NCBI RefSeq assembly: GCF_018613605.1
Contig: NZ_JAGGPU010000004.1
Span: 248,001 to 312,000, forward strand
Direction: 5' to 3'
DNA: 64,000 nt
Origin: Pedobacter sp. ISL-64
GTDB taxonomy: Bacteria > Bacteroidota > Bacteroidia > Sphingobacteriales > Sphingobacteriaceae
The notes below the pieces were generated by a model. That model was not told where the DNA came from. It worked only from the letters and a program-made list of their open reading frames with translations, and searched no databases. This document shows, in pieces, positions 53,227 through 63,501 of the stretch. The position numbers and the translations under genes were made by a program. The first letter of the stretch is position 1. Each line of letters starts with the position of its first letter.

Positions 53227-55452
53227 ATGAGTAAAATTTTACAGAAATTTTTAATCGTTAATTTGGCGGTTATATTCATTCTCAGCGCTTGCCGGAAAAA
53301 AGAATTTGATGAGTTCTATGGCCGTCCTGAAACATTAGCCGATCCGATTTATCAACAACTTCAGGCCAAAGGGAATTTTACCAGATTTTTAGATTGTATA
53401 GATAAATCGGGCTATAAAGAAACCTTAAGCAAAGCTGGTTCGTGGACGGTTTTTGCACCAACGGATGCGGCTTTTGCTACTTATATGTCCGAAAACAACT
53501 TAACCGAGATAAATGCAACGCTGGCTTCGGCAATTGTACGTTATTCAATGACCTATGATGGAGAGAAAGTAGAACGTTTAAGCGATAATTTAACGGCAAA
53601 AGGTTTCGTTAAAAATGTTGGTTTTAGGCGACGTACCGTTTATTACGATTTTGTTTACGATGGCGTAGACAATGATGGTAAAGCGATAAAGGTAATTGCG
53701 GGTAACCGAAACGGAACTTATTTGCCAACCGATTTTAACAATAAAAACCTGCCCTATTTTCTTGCCCCCTTCGTCTCTTTTGCAGGCATTAGTGCTTTAG
53801 ATTATAATTATTTTTATCCCAATACCGAGTATACAGGAAAAAATGTTGGGCCTGGAAAAATTATCGAACAAGATATTGTAGCCGAAAATGGCGTAATCCA
53901 CATCGTAGATAAAGTGCTTACCCCGCCACAAAGTATTGATCAGTATATTGGCACTAAAACACAGTATGGTGCTTTCAAGTCCCTTTTGGATAAATATGTA
54001 AGCTATAATGTGAATACTGATATTACCCACCGTTATCAGGTGTTAACGGGTAAAAGTGATAATGTTTACGTTAAAAACTATAGCATATTGCTTGGTTTTT
54101 CGCCTAACAACGAAAATTACTTAAAAGATGATGCCAACGATGCACAGATTGGCATGTATACCATTTTTGCACCAACCGATGACGCGGTTGAGGCCTACGC
54201 AAAAGTGCTGTTAAAATATTATGCAAAAAACAGGTTACAGCCCGGAAACTATAAAGCACAGCTGAACGAACTGTTTTCTTTAAGATCCGATATCATCAGG
54301 GATTTTATCAACTCACATTTGTATAGAACTACCGTATGGCCAAGCAAGTTTAATACGGTTAACAGCTTTTTGGGCGAAGCCACTAAACTTACGCCTGCAA
54401 ACGTTGTAGACAAGCAGTTTTTAAGTAATGGATTGTTTTATGGCGTAAACGCTGCCCAAAATGCCAATGTATTTTCAACCGTATATGGGAAGGTAAATTT
54501 AGATCCTACCTATTACATTATGAAACAGGCGCTAGATGTATTGGGTTATGCTATTCCGATTAAAACAGCCTCTTTAAAATACATTGTTATTCCAATTCCC
54601 GATGCCACATTGGTAAGTTTAGGATTTTCATACGATCCCTTTTATCCTTCGTCGCCAATTAGGGGCGACCTCAATATTTTGAGACGACTCTTGCAAACGC
54701 ATATTATCCCACTGGGCGACCGTGCTGTACCAAATTTTGCCACAACAGCTGGTATTTTAGAAACTTCGGGTGGTGAATACATTAAGTACAACAACGGTTT
54801 TTTCTCTTCAGCTGGTACAGAAGATTTACCCGCAGTTGCCGATAAAAGTATTAAGATCGATTCGGTTGCCACAGCTGTTAATGGAGCTGATGCCTATGCT
54901 GCCAAAGTACTGATGTATACTGTACTTCCGGTAAGCAAGCATATTGAAAAATATGGTACGCTAACAACCGATCCTTATTATTCTTTCTTTCAATACCTTA
55001 AAAATAACGTAACGCTTTATACAGCTGCTACAGGCGCAATTCAAGGGGTTACCGACGGCACTTCATACACCGTTTTCATTCCTACAAACGCGGCTATACA
55101 AGCTGCGGTAACCGCAGGATTATTGCCGAAACTAGCCAACGGAACGCCAAATTATGCGCCAACAGACGCCGGAGATATTAGCAAGGTGGCCAAATTTATC
55201 CAATACCATATTATTAAAAGCACAGTAGCAAGCGACGGACAGAAAACAGGTTCTTTTGAAAGTTTGCTTAAAAACGATTCGGGAGATGCAGCCAAGGTTA
55301 CTGTATTTACCAATACCACCAATACGCTCACGCTAAGAGACGTAACCAATACTTCTGTGAATGTTTTGTTGGGTACAACCGATAGGAGCAACGTGTTATC
55401 TAACAGAACGGTGATTCACCAAATCAATTCTTATTTAAAATATCAATTCTAA
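53227..55452 (+). CDS. multi-domain fasciclin (FAS1) lipoprotein
   Basis: 741 residues; lipobox ILSAC with Cys22. At least four FAS1-type units are visible from their conserved H1 motif: WTVFAPTDAAFATY (about 75), YTIFAPTDDAVEAY (about 313), YIVIPIPDATLV (about 454, diverged) and YTVFIPTNAAIQAA (about 612). H2-like ends include GVIHIVDKVLTPP and RTVIHQINSYL. FAS1 domains mediate adhesion or carbohydrate and protein binding at surfaces. The gene starts an operon with SusC/SusD 6 bases downstream, so it may take the SusE/F role as surface ligand binder. Confidence 0.88.
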   Translation: MSKILQKFLIVNLAVIFILSACRKKEFDEFYGRPETLADPIYQQLQAKGNFTRFLDCIDKSGYKETLSKAGSWTVFAPTDAAFATYMSENNLTEINATLASAIVRYSMTYDGEKVERLSDNLTAKGFVKNVGFRRRTVYYDFVYDGVDNDGKAIKVIAGNRNGTYLPTDFNNKNLPYFLAPFVSFAGISALDYNYFYPNTEYTGKNVGPGKIIEQDIVAENGVIHIVDKVLTPPQSIDQYIGTKTQYGAFKSLLDKYVSYNVNTDITHRYQVLTGKSDNVYVKNYSILLGFSPNNENYLKDDANDAQIGMYTIFAPTDDAVEAYAKVLLKYYAKNRLQPGNYKAQLNELFSLRSDIIRDFINSHLYRTTVWPSKFNTVNSFLGEATKLTPANVVDKQFLSNGLFYGVNAAQNANVFSTVYGKVNLDPTYYIMKQALDVLGYAIPIKTASLKYIVIPIPDATLVSLGFSYDPFYPSSPIRGDLNILRRLLQTHIIPLGDRAVPNFATTAGILETSGGEYIKYNNGFFSSAGTEDLPAVADKSIKIDSVATAVNGADAYAAKVLMYTVLPVSKHIEKYGTLTTDPYYSFFQYLKNNVTLYTAATGAIQGVTDGTSYTVFIPTNAAIQAAVTAGLLPKLANGTPNYAPTDAGDISKVAKFIQYHIIKSTVASDGQKTGSFESLLKNDSGDAAKVTVFTNTTNTLTLRDVTNTSVNVLLGTTDRSNVLSNRTVIHQINSYLKYQF

Positions 55453-55458
55453 ACCGAG

Positions 55459-58400
55459 ATGACTAAAAGATATAATTATAGTTTTTTTATTTTACTATGC
55501 TGTTTGTTGGTATCGTCCCTAACCTATGCACAACAAATTAACTATGTAAAGGGTAAGGTAATTGATAAAAAAGATAAGCAGCCCATTATTGGTGCATCTG
55601 TTGTAATTGTTGATAAAGACAAAAGGGTAATTAAAGGTGTTTCGACAGATATTGATGGAAACTATTCTTTACCTGTAGCAGATAAAACCTATAGGATATC
55701 GGTTTCATATATTGGTTATAGGTCTTCAGCACCTGTTAATATCGATAAGGCAGTAATCAATTTCCAATTGGAACCTTCTGAAAATCAGATGGATGAAGTT
55801 CAGATTGTTTCGAGAGCCAAAACGAACAATGGAAGTGGAATGACGATCGATAAACGCGATCAGACTTCGGCTACGGTTACCATTGATGCCAAAGAACTCG
55901 AAGACCTCCAATCGGCATCAATCGATCAGGCTTTGCAAGGCCGCATGGCAGGGGTTGACATTACCGCCAGTACAGGCGATCCGGGCGCGCCGATGCAGAT
56001 CCGTATCCGCGGTACATCTTCCATTAATGGCGCTACCGATCCGCTAATTGTATTGGATGGTATGCCTTACGACATTACCATTCCTTCTGATTTTAACTTT
56101 GCCACCTCTGATGAGAACAATTATGGTCAGCTATTAAATATTGCCCCATCTGATATTAAAGAAATTAGTGTGCTAAAAGATGCTGCGGCTACAGCCGTTT
56201 GGGGATCGAGAGCCGCAAACGGTGTATTGATCATTACCACAAAAAGAGGTTCAATTGGTCCGCCAGCTATTTCCTATAATTTTAAAGGTTCGTATTCTAA
56301 ACAGCCAAGTCCGATCCCGATGTTGGATGGTAACCAGTATTCTTCACTCGTTTTGGAAGAATATTATAATGCGGGCCGTCAGTTTTCTACTTCAGAATTT
56401 GCAAAGCAATTTCAATATGATCCGAACGATCCTTATAATTACTATAATTACAGCAACAATACCGATTGGTTATCAGCCATTACGAGGGTAGGTTACCTTC
56501 AAGATCATAACCTATCTATTTCGGGTGGTGGTGAAAAAGCCAGATGCCGTGCTTCGGTAAATTATTTTAACCAAACAGGTACTACCATTGGCACAGATTT
56601 AAACCGTGTTTCGGCAAGGGTGAATTTAGATTATATGGTGTCGAACAAAATCAGGTTCAGTTCTGATATTTCTTATACACATATCGACCAGAATGGGCTT
56701 TTTACGCAGAATGTTAGAGATGTAGCTTATACCAAAATGCCTAACCAGAGCATTTACGAGTACGATGAGTATGGGAATTTAACTTCAAACTTTTTCAGTC
56801 CTGCGGCAACCGCACAAGGCTTATTCTTATATAACTTCGATACTAGAAAGGTAACCGGAACTTTTAACCCTTTGGCGATGGCATCAGCAGGTACTAACCA
56901 CCAATTGGGTGAACGGATTACACCAAAATTTAGTTTACAGTACGAAATTTTGCCAAGTGTGTTACGCCTGAATGGAAGTTTTATGGTAAATATTAATAAC
57001 ACCAAAGTAAAAACCTTCCTTCCACAGATTGCAACAGGCCGCCCTTATACCGAATCGGTAGTCAATACGGCTTCAGATGCTGATGGCGATTCATTCACCA
57101 TGAACACCAGTATGACATTGGCCTATACACCGAAATTGAACGACAGACACGATATCATAGGTTTTTTACGCTTCGATAGTGAAGATAGCCGCAGAACTGG
57201 TCAATACCTGTTTTCAACCAATACGGCATCATCGTATTTATCCGATCCTTCTGTTGATAGCCGTACCAATTACACAGGTTCTGCATCATCATCTTTAGGA
57301 CAAACCAGGTCAGTTGGTTTATTGGCTAACGTTCAATACAAATTTTTAGACCGTTATATCATTAATGGTAGCATTAGGGGCGATGGTAACTCCAGGTTTG
57401 GTGCTGCTAACCGATATGGCATTTTCCCTTCAGTTTCTGGCCGTTGGCGGATATCTGGCGAACCTTTTATGAAAAAGGCCAAATATGTAGATGATTTTAG
57501 TTTAAGGGCCAGTTATGGTAAAAGTGGTAACGTTCCGCGTAACGATTATTCTTACTTCAATATTTATCAGAATTACGGTTTTAGTTACCTGAATAATGCC
57601 GGTGTGTATTCTACCAATATGGAATTAACCGATTTAAGGTGGGAAACGGTTACTCAATCCAATCTCGGTATTACCTTAAACCTCTTTAAAAATTTAAATA
57701 TTGACTTCGATTTATACCGTAAACGTACTACCGATCTGTTTTATCCAGGTTTACAGGTACCGAGTTATAACGGATATGGCGGTGTTGATATGAATGTGGG
57801 TACGATGGATAACCAGGGCTGGGAAGTAAACCTGAATGCTACTGTCATCAAAAAGAAAAAGATAAGACTAGATCTTGCTTTCAATATTGCACACAACGAA
57901 AACGTAATCCGGGAGGTTTCGCCTTTATACCCTCGAGAAAACAAAGGTAGGGTAACCAGTAACAATGTGTACAAAGTATTTGTGCAGGAAAATAATCCTT
58001 TCGGGTCGTTTTATGGCTTCAAATTTAAAGGTGTATATCCTGATAAAAACGCAACAGTTGCATTGGATGAGAATGGAAACCAGATTGTTGGGCCGAACGG
58101 CGATAAAATTTACATGCGTTTTGCTTATCCTTCTATTGATTATGTTTTCCAACCGGGCGATGCCATGTATGAAGATATTAACCATGACGGGAACATCGAT
58201 TATAAAGATATTGTGTACCTGGGTAATGGCAACCCGAAACTAACAGGGGGATTTGGATCTAACCTAACCATCAACGGAAACCTTCGCTTAGGTTTTAACT
58301 TTACTTTCCGTACCGGATACGATATTATTAACGGTACTAAGATTAACACCACCAATATGTACGGTTTTAATAATCAAAGTACAGCGGTATTGCGCAGGTG

Positions 58401-58731
58401 GAAAAAAGAGGGTGATGTGACCGATATGCCGAGAGCCATGTACGGTACGGGCTACAACTTTTTAGGCTCTGACCGATACATTGAAGACGGATCATTTTTA
58501 AGATTGAGCTCGGTGGTTTTAAAGTACGATTTTGGCAAAACCTTTATGAAGAGATTGGGCATGAAATCGCTCACCACCAATCTTACCGTTCAGAATATCT
58601 TAACATTTACTAAATATACTGGTCAGGACCCTGAGGTGCCAATTAAGTTAAATGGGTCGAACACGGTGATAGATAATTCTACCACGCCGCCAATTAAGAC
58701 AATTACTTTCGGTTTAACTGCTAACTTTTAA
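55459..58731 (+). CDS. SusC-like TonB-linked receptor of the fasciclin locus
   Basis: 1090 residues. A signal peptide ends at TYAQ (about 24); a carboxypeptidase-regulatory-like domain follows (about 28-105) with GKVIDKKDKQPIIGASVVIV. The plug then has diverged entry DEVQIVSRAKTNNGSG, a TIDAKELEDLQ turn and KEISVLKDAAATAVWGSRAANGVLII. The barrel ends TITFGLTANF. The gap to the fasciclin gene is 6 bases, to the SusD gene 10 bases. The plug entry is unlike both other receptors in the window, so its ligand class probably differs. Confidence 0.94.
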   Translation: MTKRYNYSFFILLCCLLVSSLTYAQQINYVKGKVIDKKDKQPIIGASVVIVDKDKRVIKGVSTDIDGNYSLPVADKTYRISVSYIGYRSSAPVNIDKAVINFQLEPSENQMDEVQIVSRAKTNNGSGMTIDKRDQTSATVTIDAKELEDLQSASIDQALQGRMAGVDITASTGDPGAPMQIRIRGTSSINGATDPLIVLDGMPYDITIPSDFNFATSDENNYGQLLNIAPSDIKEISVLKDAAATAVWGSRAANGVLIITTKRGSIGPPAISYNFKGSYSKQPSPIPMLDGNQYSSLVLEEYYNAGRQFSTSEFAKQFQYDPNDPYNYYNYSNNTDWLSAITRVGYLQDHNLSISGGGEKARCRASVNYFNQTGTTIGTDLNRVSARVNLDYMVSNKIRFSSDISYTHIDQNGLFTQNVRDVAYTKMPNQSIYEYDEYGNLTSNFFSPAATAQGLFLYNFDTRKVTGTFNPLAMASAGTNHQLGERITPKFSLQYEILPSVLRLNGSFMVNINNTKVKTFLPQIATGRPYTESVVNTASDADGDSFTMNTSMTLAYTPKLNDRHDIIGFLRFDSEDSRRTGQYLFSTNTASSYLSDPSVDSRTNYTGSASSSLGQTRSVGLLANVQYKFLDRYIINGSIRGDGNSRFGAANRYGIFPSVSGRWRISGEPFMKKAKYVDDFSLRASYGKSGNVPRNDYSYFNIYQNYGFSYLNNAGVYSTNMELTDLRWETVTQSNLGITLNLFKNLNIDFDLYRKRTTDLFYPGLQVPSYNGYGGVDMNVGTMDNQGWEVNLNATVIKKKKIRLDLAFNIAHNENVIREVSPLYPRENKGRVTSNNVYKVFVQENNPFGSFYGFKFKGVYPDKNATVALDENGNQIVGPNGDKIYMRFAYPSIDYVFQPGDAMYEDINHDGNIDYKDIVYLGNGNPKLTGGFGSNLTINGNLRLGFNFTFRTGYDIINGTKINTTNMYGFNNQSTAVLRRWKKEGDVTDMPRAMYGTGYNFLGSDRYIEDGSFLRLSSVVLKYDFGKTFMKRLGMKSLTTNLTVQNILTFTKYTGQDPEVPIKLNGSNTVIDNSTTPPIKTITFGLTANF

Positions 58732-58741
58732 TTCAAAACTG

Positions 58742-60208
58742 ATGAAAAATATTTTATATAGCACTTGTTTAATCATGATGCTGGTGATGAACAGCTCTTG
58801 CAACAAATGGCTCGATCTGCAACCTAGAGATGGAATTACCAGACAGGAATTCTGGAAAACGAAAGAAGATGTTTTAGCAGCAGTTTCTGGTTGTTATACC
58901 TCATTACTGGCGCCTCCTCCGGGTATTGGTGATAAATCTTTATTGGAGTACATGTTTATGTATGGTGAGCTTAGGGCCGATATGATTGCAGGCGGGCCTA
59001 GTATTACAACAGAAGAAACGGATATTATTAATGTAAATATTACCCAGGATAATACAACAGCAAGATGGGCAGCCTTTTATCGTACCATTAACTATTGCAA
59101 TACGGTACTCGATTTTGCACCTGGCGTTAAAGCTACCGATCCCACTTTTACCGATGCAGCATTGAACGGTTATGTGGCAGAAGCGCTTACGCTAAGAAGT
59201 CTTATGTATTTTTACCTGTTGCGTACCTTTAGAGATGTACCCTTAAAATTAACTGCTACTGTAAAAGATACCGATTTACAGGATCTGCCGAAAACCAAAC
59301 AGGCCGATATTTTAAAACAGATTGTTGCCGACTTAAAAAAAGCAGAACAAGGAGCGGTTACCACTTATGGTAGCACAAGGTTTGATAAGGGTAGGGTAAC
59401 CAAATTTACCGTAAATGCTTTGTTAGCCGATGTGTACCTGTGGATGGAAGATTATCCGAACTGTATTACCGAATGTAATAAAATCATCAGTTCGCAAAGA
59501 TTTGCCCTGGTTGGTGCAGGTTCTGGCTGGTACAATAATGTGTTTTTTAAAGGTTCATCCATCGAAACCATATTTGAATTTGACCAGGCGATTGAAAACC
59601 CGTTTTATACTTTACTGGTAAATACCAGACGACGTTTTATCGGTTCCCCGTTTTTGAGTACCGAAATCTTTATTCCAGATGATGTTGATCCGGATAATAA
59701 CTATGATATCAGACCTGGCTCTTATTATAATGCGGCTTTTACCATTCAAAAATATGGCACGGAAAATCCTTCTTACGTAAAATGGCAAGCATACCGTTAT
59801 TCCGATATCATGATGATTAAAGCCGAAGCTTTGGCCTTAACCGGAGGTGGTGTAGAAGCTTTGGCATTGGTTGATGAACTGAGATTAAGACGTAATGCTG
59901 TAAATGCTACGAAAGTTGCTGTAGACCCTTCAGAAACTGAAGCTTTGTGCGATTATATTTTGGCCGAACGTGCCAGAGAATTTGCTTTTGAAGGCAAAAG
60001 ATGGTTCGATCTTTTACGTCACGCCAAACGCAATAACTATAGCCGTATTGATATTTTGTTAGATCTTGCAGCCAAAACAGTATCGCCTACGCTTCAACAA
60101 TCGGCCATTACCAAATTTAGAGATCCCAATAGCCATTACTTGCCGATTTATCAAAGTGAGTTATTTACAGATCCTAATCTCGTACAAAATCCATTTTACA
60201 CTAAATAG
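58742..60208 (+). CDS. SusD/RagB-like lipoprotein of the fasciclin locus
   Basis: 488 residues; lipobox MNSSC with Cys20. SusD signatures are AEALTLRSLMYFYLLRTFRDVPL and the C-terminal ILAERAREFAFEGKRWFDLLRHAK. It follows the SusC gene by 10 bases and precedes a fasciclin lipoprotein gene by 10 bases, so all are one transcript. Confidence 0.95.
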   Translation: MKNILYSTCLIMMLVMNSSCNKWLDLQPRDGITRQEFWKTKEDVLAAVSGCYTSLLAPPPGIGDKSLLEYMFMYGELRADMIAGGPSITTEETDIINVNITQDNTTARWAAFYRTINYCNTVLDFAPGVKATDPTFTDAALNGYVAEALTLRSLMYFYLLRTFRDVPLKLTATVKDTDLQDLPKTKQADILKQIVADLKKAEQGAVTTYGSTRFDKGRVTKFTVNALLADVYLWMEDYPNCITECNKIISSQRFALVGAGSGWYNNVFFKGSSIETIFEFDQAIENPFYTLLVNTRRRFIGSPFLSTEIFIPDDVDPDNNYDIRPGSYYNAAFTIQKYGTENPSYVKWQAYRYSDIMMIKAEALALTGGGVEALALVDELRLRRNAVNATKVAVDPSETEALCDYILAERAREFAFEGKRWFDLLRHAKRNNYSRIDILLDLAAKTVSPTLQQSAITKFRDPNSHYLPIYQSELFTDPNLVQNPFYTK

Positions 60209-60218
60209 AATAAGTGAT

Positions 60219-62033
60219 ATGAAAGTGAAATTAGACATCCGCAACATTACCTATTTGGTTATACTCAGTGCATTTATAATCTTCGTGATTAATGCCTGCA
60301 AAAGAGAAAGTTTAACATTGAGTACTACTGATGATGTAAACATTACCGGATTTTTGGAGAAAAATCCAGAAAAATTTTCTCTGTTTACCCAAATCTTAGA
60401 AAGATCGGGTACAAAAGGTTACTTAGCAGCATATGGTAAATACACCATATTTACTCCTGATAATAATGCAGTTAACGATTGGTTGAAAAGTTTAAATAAA
60501 ACAGCAGTCGACCAATTATCAGCTGCAGAACTGAAAGACGTTGTTCGTTTCCACGTTTTGCCAGATACCGTTGCTACAGGCAAATTTACCGATGGTAAGT
60601 TAACGCAGATCACCCTTTATGGTCAGTATTTGCAAACTGGTGTTACTTTTAAAGATGGTGTGAGTAGTTTTATCATCAACAAACAGGCACTCATTACCCA
60701 ATCTAATGTTCGGGTTGGGAATGGGATCATCCATGTTATCGATCATGTGTTAATCCCTTCAACTAAAACACTGGCTTCCACTATCGAAGGCAATATCAGG
60801 TATAGCATCTTTACCCAGGCCTTAAAAGAAACTGGTTTTTACGACTCATTAAATTATGTACAATCTGTAATTCCTGATACTACCCGTCGTTTTCAAACGG
60901 TAATTCTCGAATCCGATTCGGCAATACAAGCTGCAGGTTTTAGTAATTACGCGGCCTTAAAAGCCAAACTTTCAAAAACAGGTAATCCGAAAAGTCATAC
61001 TGATAGTTTGTGGATGTATGTAGCTTACCATATTTCAACAGGAGCAAGTTATACCCCAGATATTGTTTCTTCGCCCTCATTGTCAACGTTGGTGCCAAGC
61101 GAAATTGTAACCACCAAATTAGCGGGAACCAAAATTTTATTAAATGATGATGAATTTAATGGGGTGATTGAGCCAGGAGTAGAAGTAAACAGAACTTTTA
61201 GTAATGTTACGACTTCGAATGGGGTTTTACACGAATCGAAAGGTTTTTACAAAATTAAACCAAGGGTACCTACGGGCGTTTTCTTCGATATAGGCGATCA
61301 GCCAGAATTAAAATTATTAGCGGCCTGGCGGGCCCCTGGACAAACCATTCAGCTTTTACAAAATGGAAAATTGATTACCGCAGGCATCAGGCTCGATGCT
61401 TACAGAGCAGGCACAATTGGTCCTGTTTATGCCGTGTCGTCAACACCAATAGGTGCGTCTGATGGACGGAGTTATGCCAACAGAGATGTAATTCAGTTTA
61501 ACCCCACCACCAGTAATACTTTACGTTCTATCTGGATGGAAATCAGAACACCTATGCTGGTAAAAGGTAAATACAAAGTGTGGATATGTTATACCTACAA
61601 TGGCTCCGGCCCGCTTACACAGGTTGGGGTAGATGTGGGTACAACACAAGAGCAGTTATTGCCAAACCTGGTCGATTTTGCACAAACATTAACCAGTTCT
61701 GGTGTGCCTACCGCCAATGCTGCTTTGCCTTCTGCAGATGGATTAATGTTAACCAACGGTTTTAAACGCTATATGGCCACAACTGCCGAAGTAAGTAACG
61801 GTGTAAATGGTTTACAACCTATCGCACAGAATAATTTATGGTCGGTTATGGTCGGGAAATTGGCCGGGGTAGTAGATATTAAAACAACTGATAAACACTG
61901 GGTTAGGTTTACTACACTACGTGGCAATGGATCCGGAATTATGAATATGGATATGATTCACTTTATTCCGATTGATGATGATCAGAACTATCCAAGATTT
62001 AGTCCGTCGGGCCTGATTTATAAACGCCCATAA
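60219..62033 (+). CDS. fasciclin-domain lipoprotein with a C-terminal beta domain
   Basis: 604 residues from the ATG at 60219. The frame is open upstream inside the SusD gene, but only this start gives a signal peptide with lipobox VINAC (Cys27). The first FAS1 unit (about 40-180) has YTIFTPDNNAVNDWL and NGIIHVIDHVLIP. A second, degenerate unit follows (about 185-345). The last ~250 residues form a beta-rich domain with SIWMEIRTPMLVKGKYKVW and HWVRFTTLRGNGSGIMNMD, probably ligand binding. Likely a surface component next to SusC/SusD. Confidence 0.85.
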   Translation: MKVKLDIRNITYLVILSAFIIFVINACKRESLTLSTTDDVNITGFLEKNPEKFSLFTQILERSGTKGYLAAYGKYTIFTPDNNAVNDWLKSLNKTAVDQLSAAELKDVVRFHVLPDTVATGKFTDGKLTQITLYGQYLQTGVTFKDGVSSFIINKQALITQSNVRVGNGIIHVIDHVLIPSTKTLASTIEGNIRYSIFTQALKETGFYDSLNYVQSVIPDTTRRFQTVILESDSAIQAAGFSNYAALKAKLSKTGNPKSHTDSLWMYVAYHISTGASYTPDIVSSPSLSTLVPSEIVTTKLAGTKILLNDDEFNGVIEPGVEVNRTFSNVTTSNGVLHESKGFYKIKPRVPTGVFFDIGDQPELKLLAAWRAPGQTIQLLQNGKLITAGIRLDAYRAGTIGPVYAVSSTPIGASDGRSYANRDVIQFNPTTSNTLRSIWMEIRTPMLVKGKYKVWICYTYNGSGPLTQVGVDVGTTQEQLLPNLVDFAQTLTSSGVPTANAALPSADGLMLTNGFKRYMATTAEVSNGVNGLQPIAQNNLWSVMVGKLAGVVDIKTTDKHWVRFTTLRGNGSGIMNMDMIHFIPIDDDQNYPRFSPSGLIYKRP

Positions 62034-62065
62034 CTAATTGAGCTATAGAACTAATAATATAAATA

Positions 62066-63499
62066 ATGACTAGAAAATATATCATATATGTTGCCCTGCT
62101 CAGTATCAGTGCAGTTTTATATTCCTGTAAAGATAACCTGGAACTTCATAATGAGCTTACCAATGTAGATAACAGTTTAGATCTTGCACAAAAGCTCGAT
62201 GCCCAGTCTAACCTAAGTGTTTTTAACGGTTATGTTAAAACTACGGGTTATGATAAGGTGCTTGCGGGTGCGCAAAATTATACGGTTTGGGCACCAACCA
62301 ATCAGGCTTTAGCCAGTTTAGATGCAGCAATTGTTTCTGATCCTGCAAAATTAAAAGATTTTGTAGCCAACCATATTGCACTATCTACTTTCCCATTAAA
62401 CAAAGAGGGCGATACCACAAGGTTGAAACTGCTTAATAATAAGTTTGGTGTTTTTACCAGCACTAAATTTGAAGATGGCACTGTTTCTGCTGCTGGCCAG
62501 TTCGTAAAAAATGGGGTATTGTATACCGTAGATCAGGCTGTTCCAACCAAACAGAATATTTGGGATTATATGCTCAACAGTACTGATGGTGCTTTGCAAA
62601 AGAACTACATTAATAATCTGTCGATTACCGTTATCGATACCGCAAACGCTACTGTTATTGGCTATAATGCATTGGGGAATCCAATTTTTGCCCCCAATCC
62701 ACCAATGATATCCAGAAATACTTACTGGGTAAATGTAGCCGATTTGAGAGACGAAAGCCAGCAATACACTTATTTTATATTACAGGATGCTGCTTTTACA
62801 GCCGAATCGGCAAAACTTTCAACCTATTATCCAAGTGTAAATCCGAATTTGAATGCTTCCTACTTCTTGGTAAAAGATTTAACCGTTAAAGGCGTTTACC
62901 CGATTGAAAAGTTGCCAGATACACTGATTTCTTTACAAGGCGTAAAAGTGCCAGTCAATAAGGCTAATATTATCCGTTCGTACCGGGCCAGTAACGGGAT
63001 GGTGCATGTTGTAAATGCGCTGCCTTTCCGTTTAAAAGATAAAATACCAGAATTTAAAATCGAAGGTGAAAAACCACAATTCGTTAGTGCTGCACGTACA
63101 CTTTTATACCGCACAAAGCTTGATAATTTAGGGAAAACCTTTAACGATATTGAGGTTTATGACCATAAGTATGCCGAATTTGGTGTGTTTTATACTAAAG
63201 CCAATTTACCGGTAGTAAAATATAAAGTTTACGCAAGGGCCATTTCTGGTTTGCCTGGCGACCCACAGGTGGCGGCGTTTACACAGCGTTACTTCTTTTT
63301 TAACCCTGCCACAGTAAGTTATACTTTGTTTTATACCCATCTGGTAAATCCCTTAACCTATAACGAAACCTACTTAGGAGAATACACTCCGGCACAGTTT
63401 GGCAATTTTCAGGTGAGGTTAACCGCCGCAAACAGTACGAATGTAAATGTGAGTACGCTCATATTGGATTATCTACGCTTCGAACCAGTTTTACCTTAA
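62066..63499 (+). CDS. fasciclin-domain lipoprotein
   Basis: 477 residues; lipobox LYSC (Cys21). One clear FAS1 unit (about 40-165) shows YTVWAPTNQALASL and GVLYTVDQAV; a second, less regular one has NGMVHVVNALPFRLK near 310. The C-terminal part is beta-rich with a closing VSTLILDYLRFEPVLP, similar in kind to the end of the preceding protein, with which it may share an ancestor. Position in the operon (32 bases after the previous gene) suggests both work with the SusC/SusD pair. Confidence 0.85.
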   Translation: MTRKYIIYVALLSISAVLYSCKDNLELHNELTNVDNSLDLAQKLDAQSNLSVFNGYVKTTGYDKVLAGAQNYTVWAPTNQALASLDAAIVSDPAKLKDFVANHIALSTFPLNKEGDTTRLKLLNNKFGVFTSTKFEDGTVSAAGQFVKNGVLYTVDQAVPTKQNIWDYMLNSTDGALQKNYINNLSITVIDTANATVIGYNALGNPIFAPNPPMISRNTYWVNVADLRDESQQYTYFILQDAAFTAESAKLSTYYPSVNPNLNASYFLVKDLTVKGVYPIEKLPDTLISLQGVKVPVNKANIIRSYRASNGMVHVVNALPFRLKDKIPEFKIEGEKPQFVSAARTLLYRTKLDNLGKTFNDIEVYDHKYAEFGVFYTKANLPVVKYKVYARAISGLPGDPQVAAFTQRYFFFNPATVSYTLFYTHLVNPLTYNETYLGEYTPAQFGNFQVRLTAANSTNVNVSTLILDYLRFEPVLP

Positions 63500-63501
63500 T
63501 T

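Noticed and set aside
60066..60218. Upstream extension of the fasciclin lipoprotein gene
   Set aside because: The extension overlaps the SusD gene in another frame and would hide the lipoprotein signal that begins at 60219.
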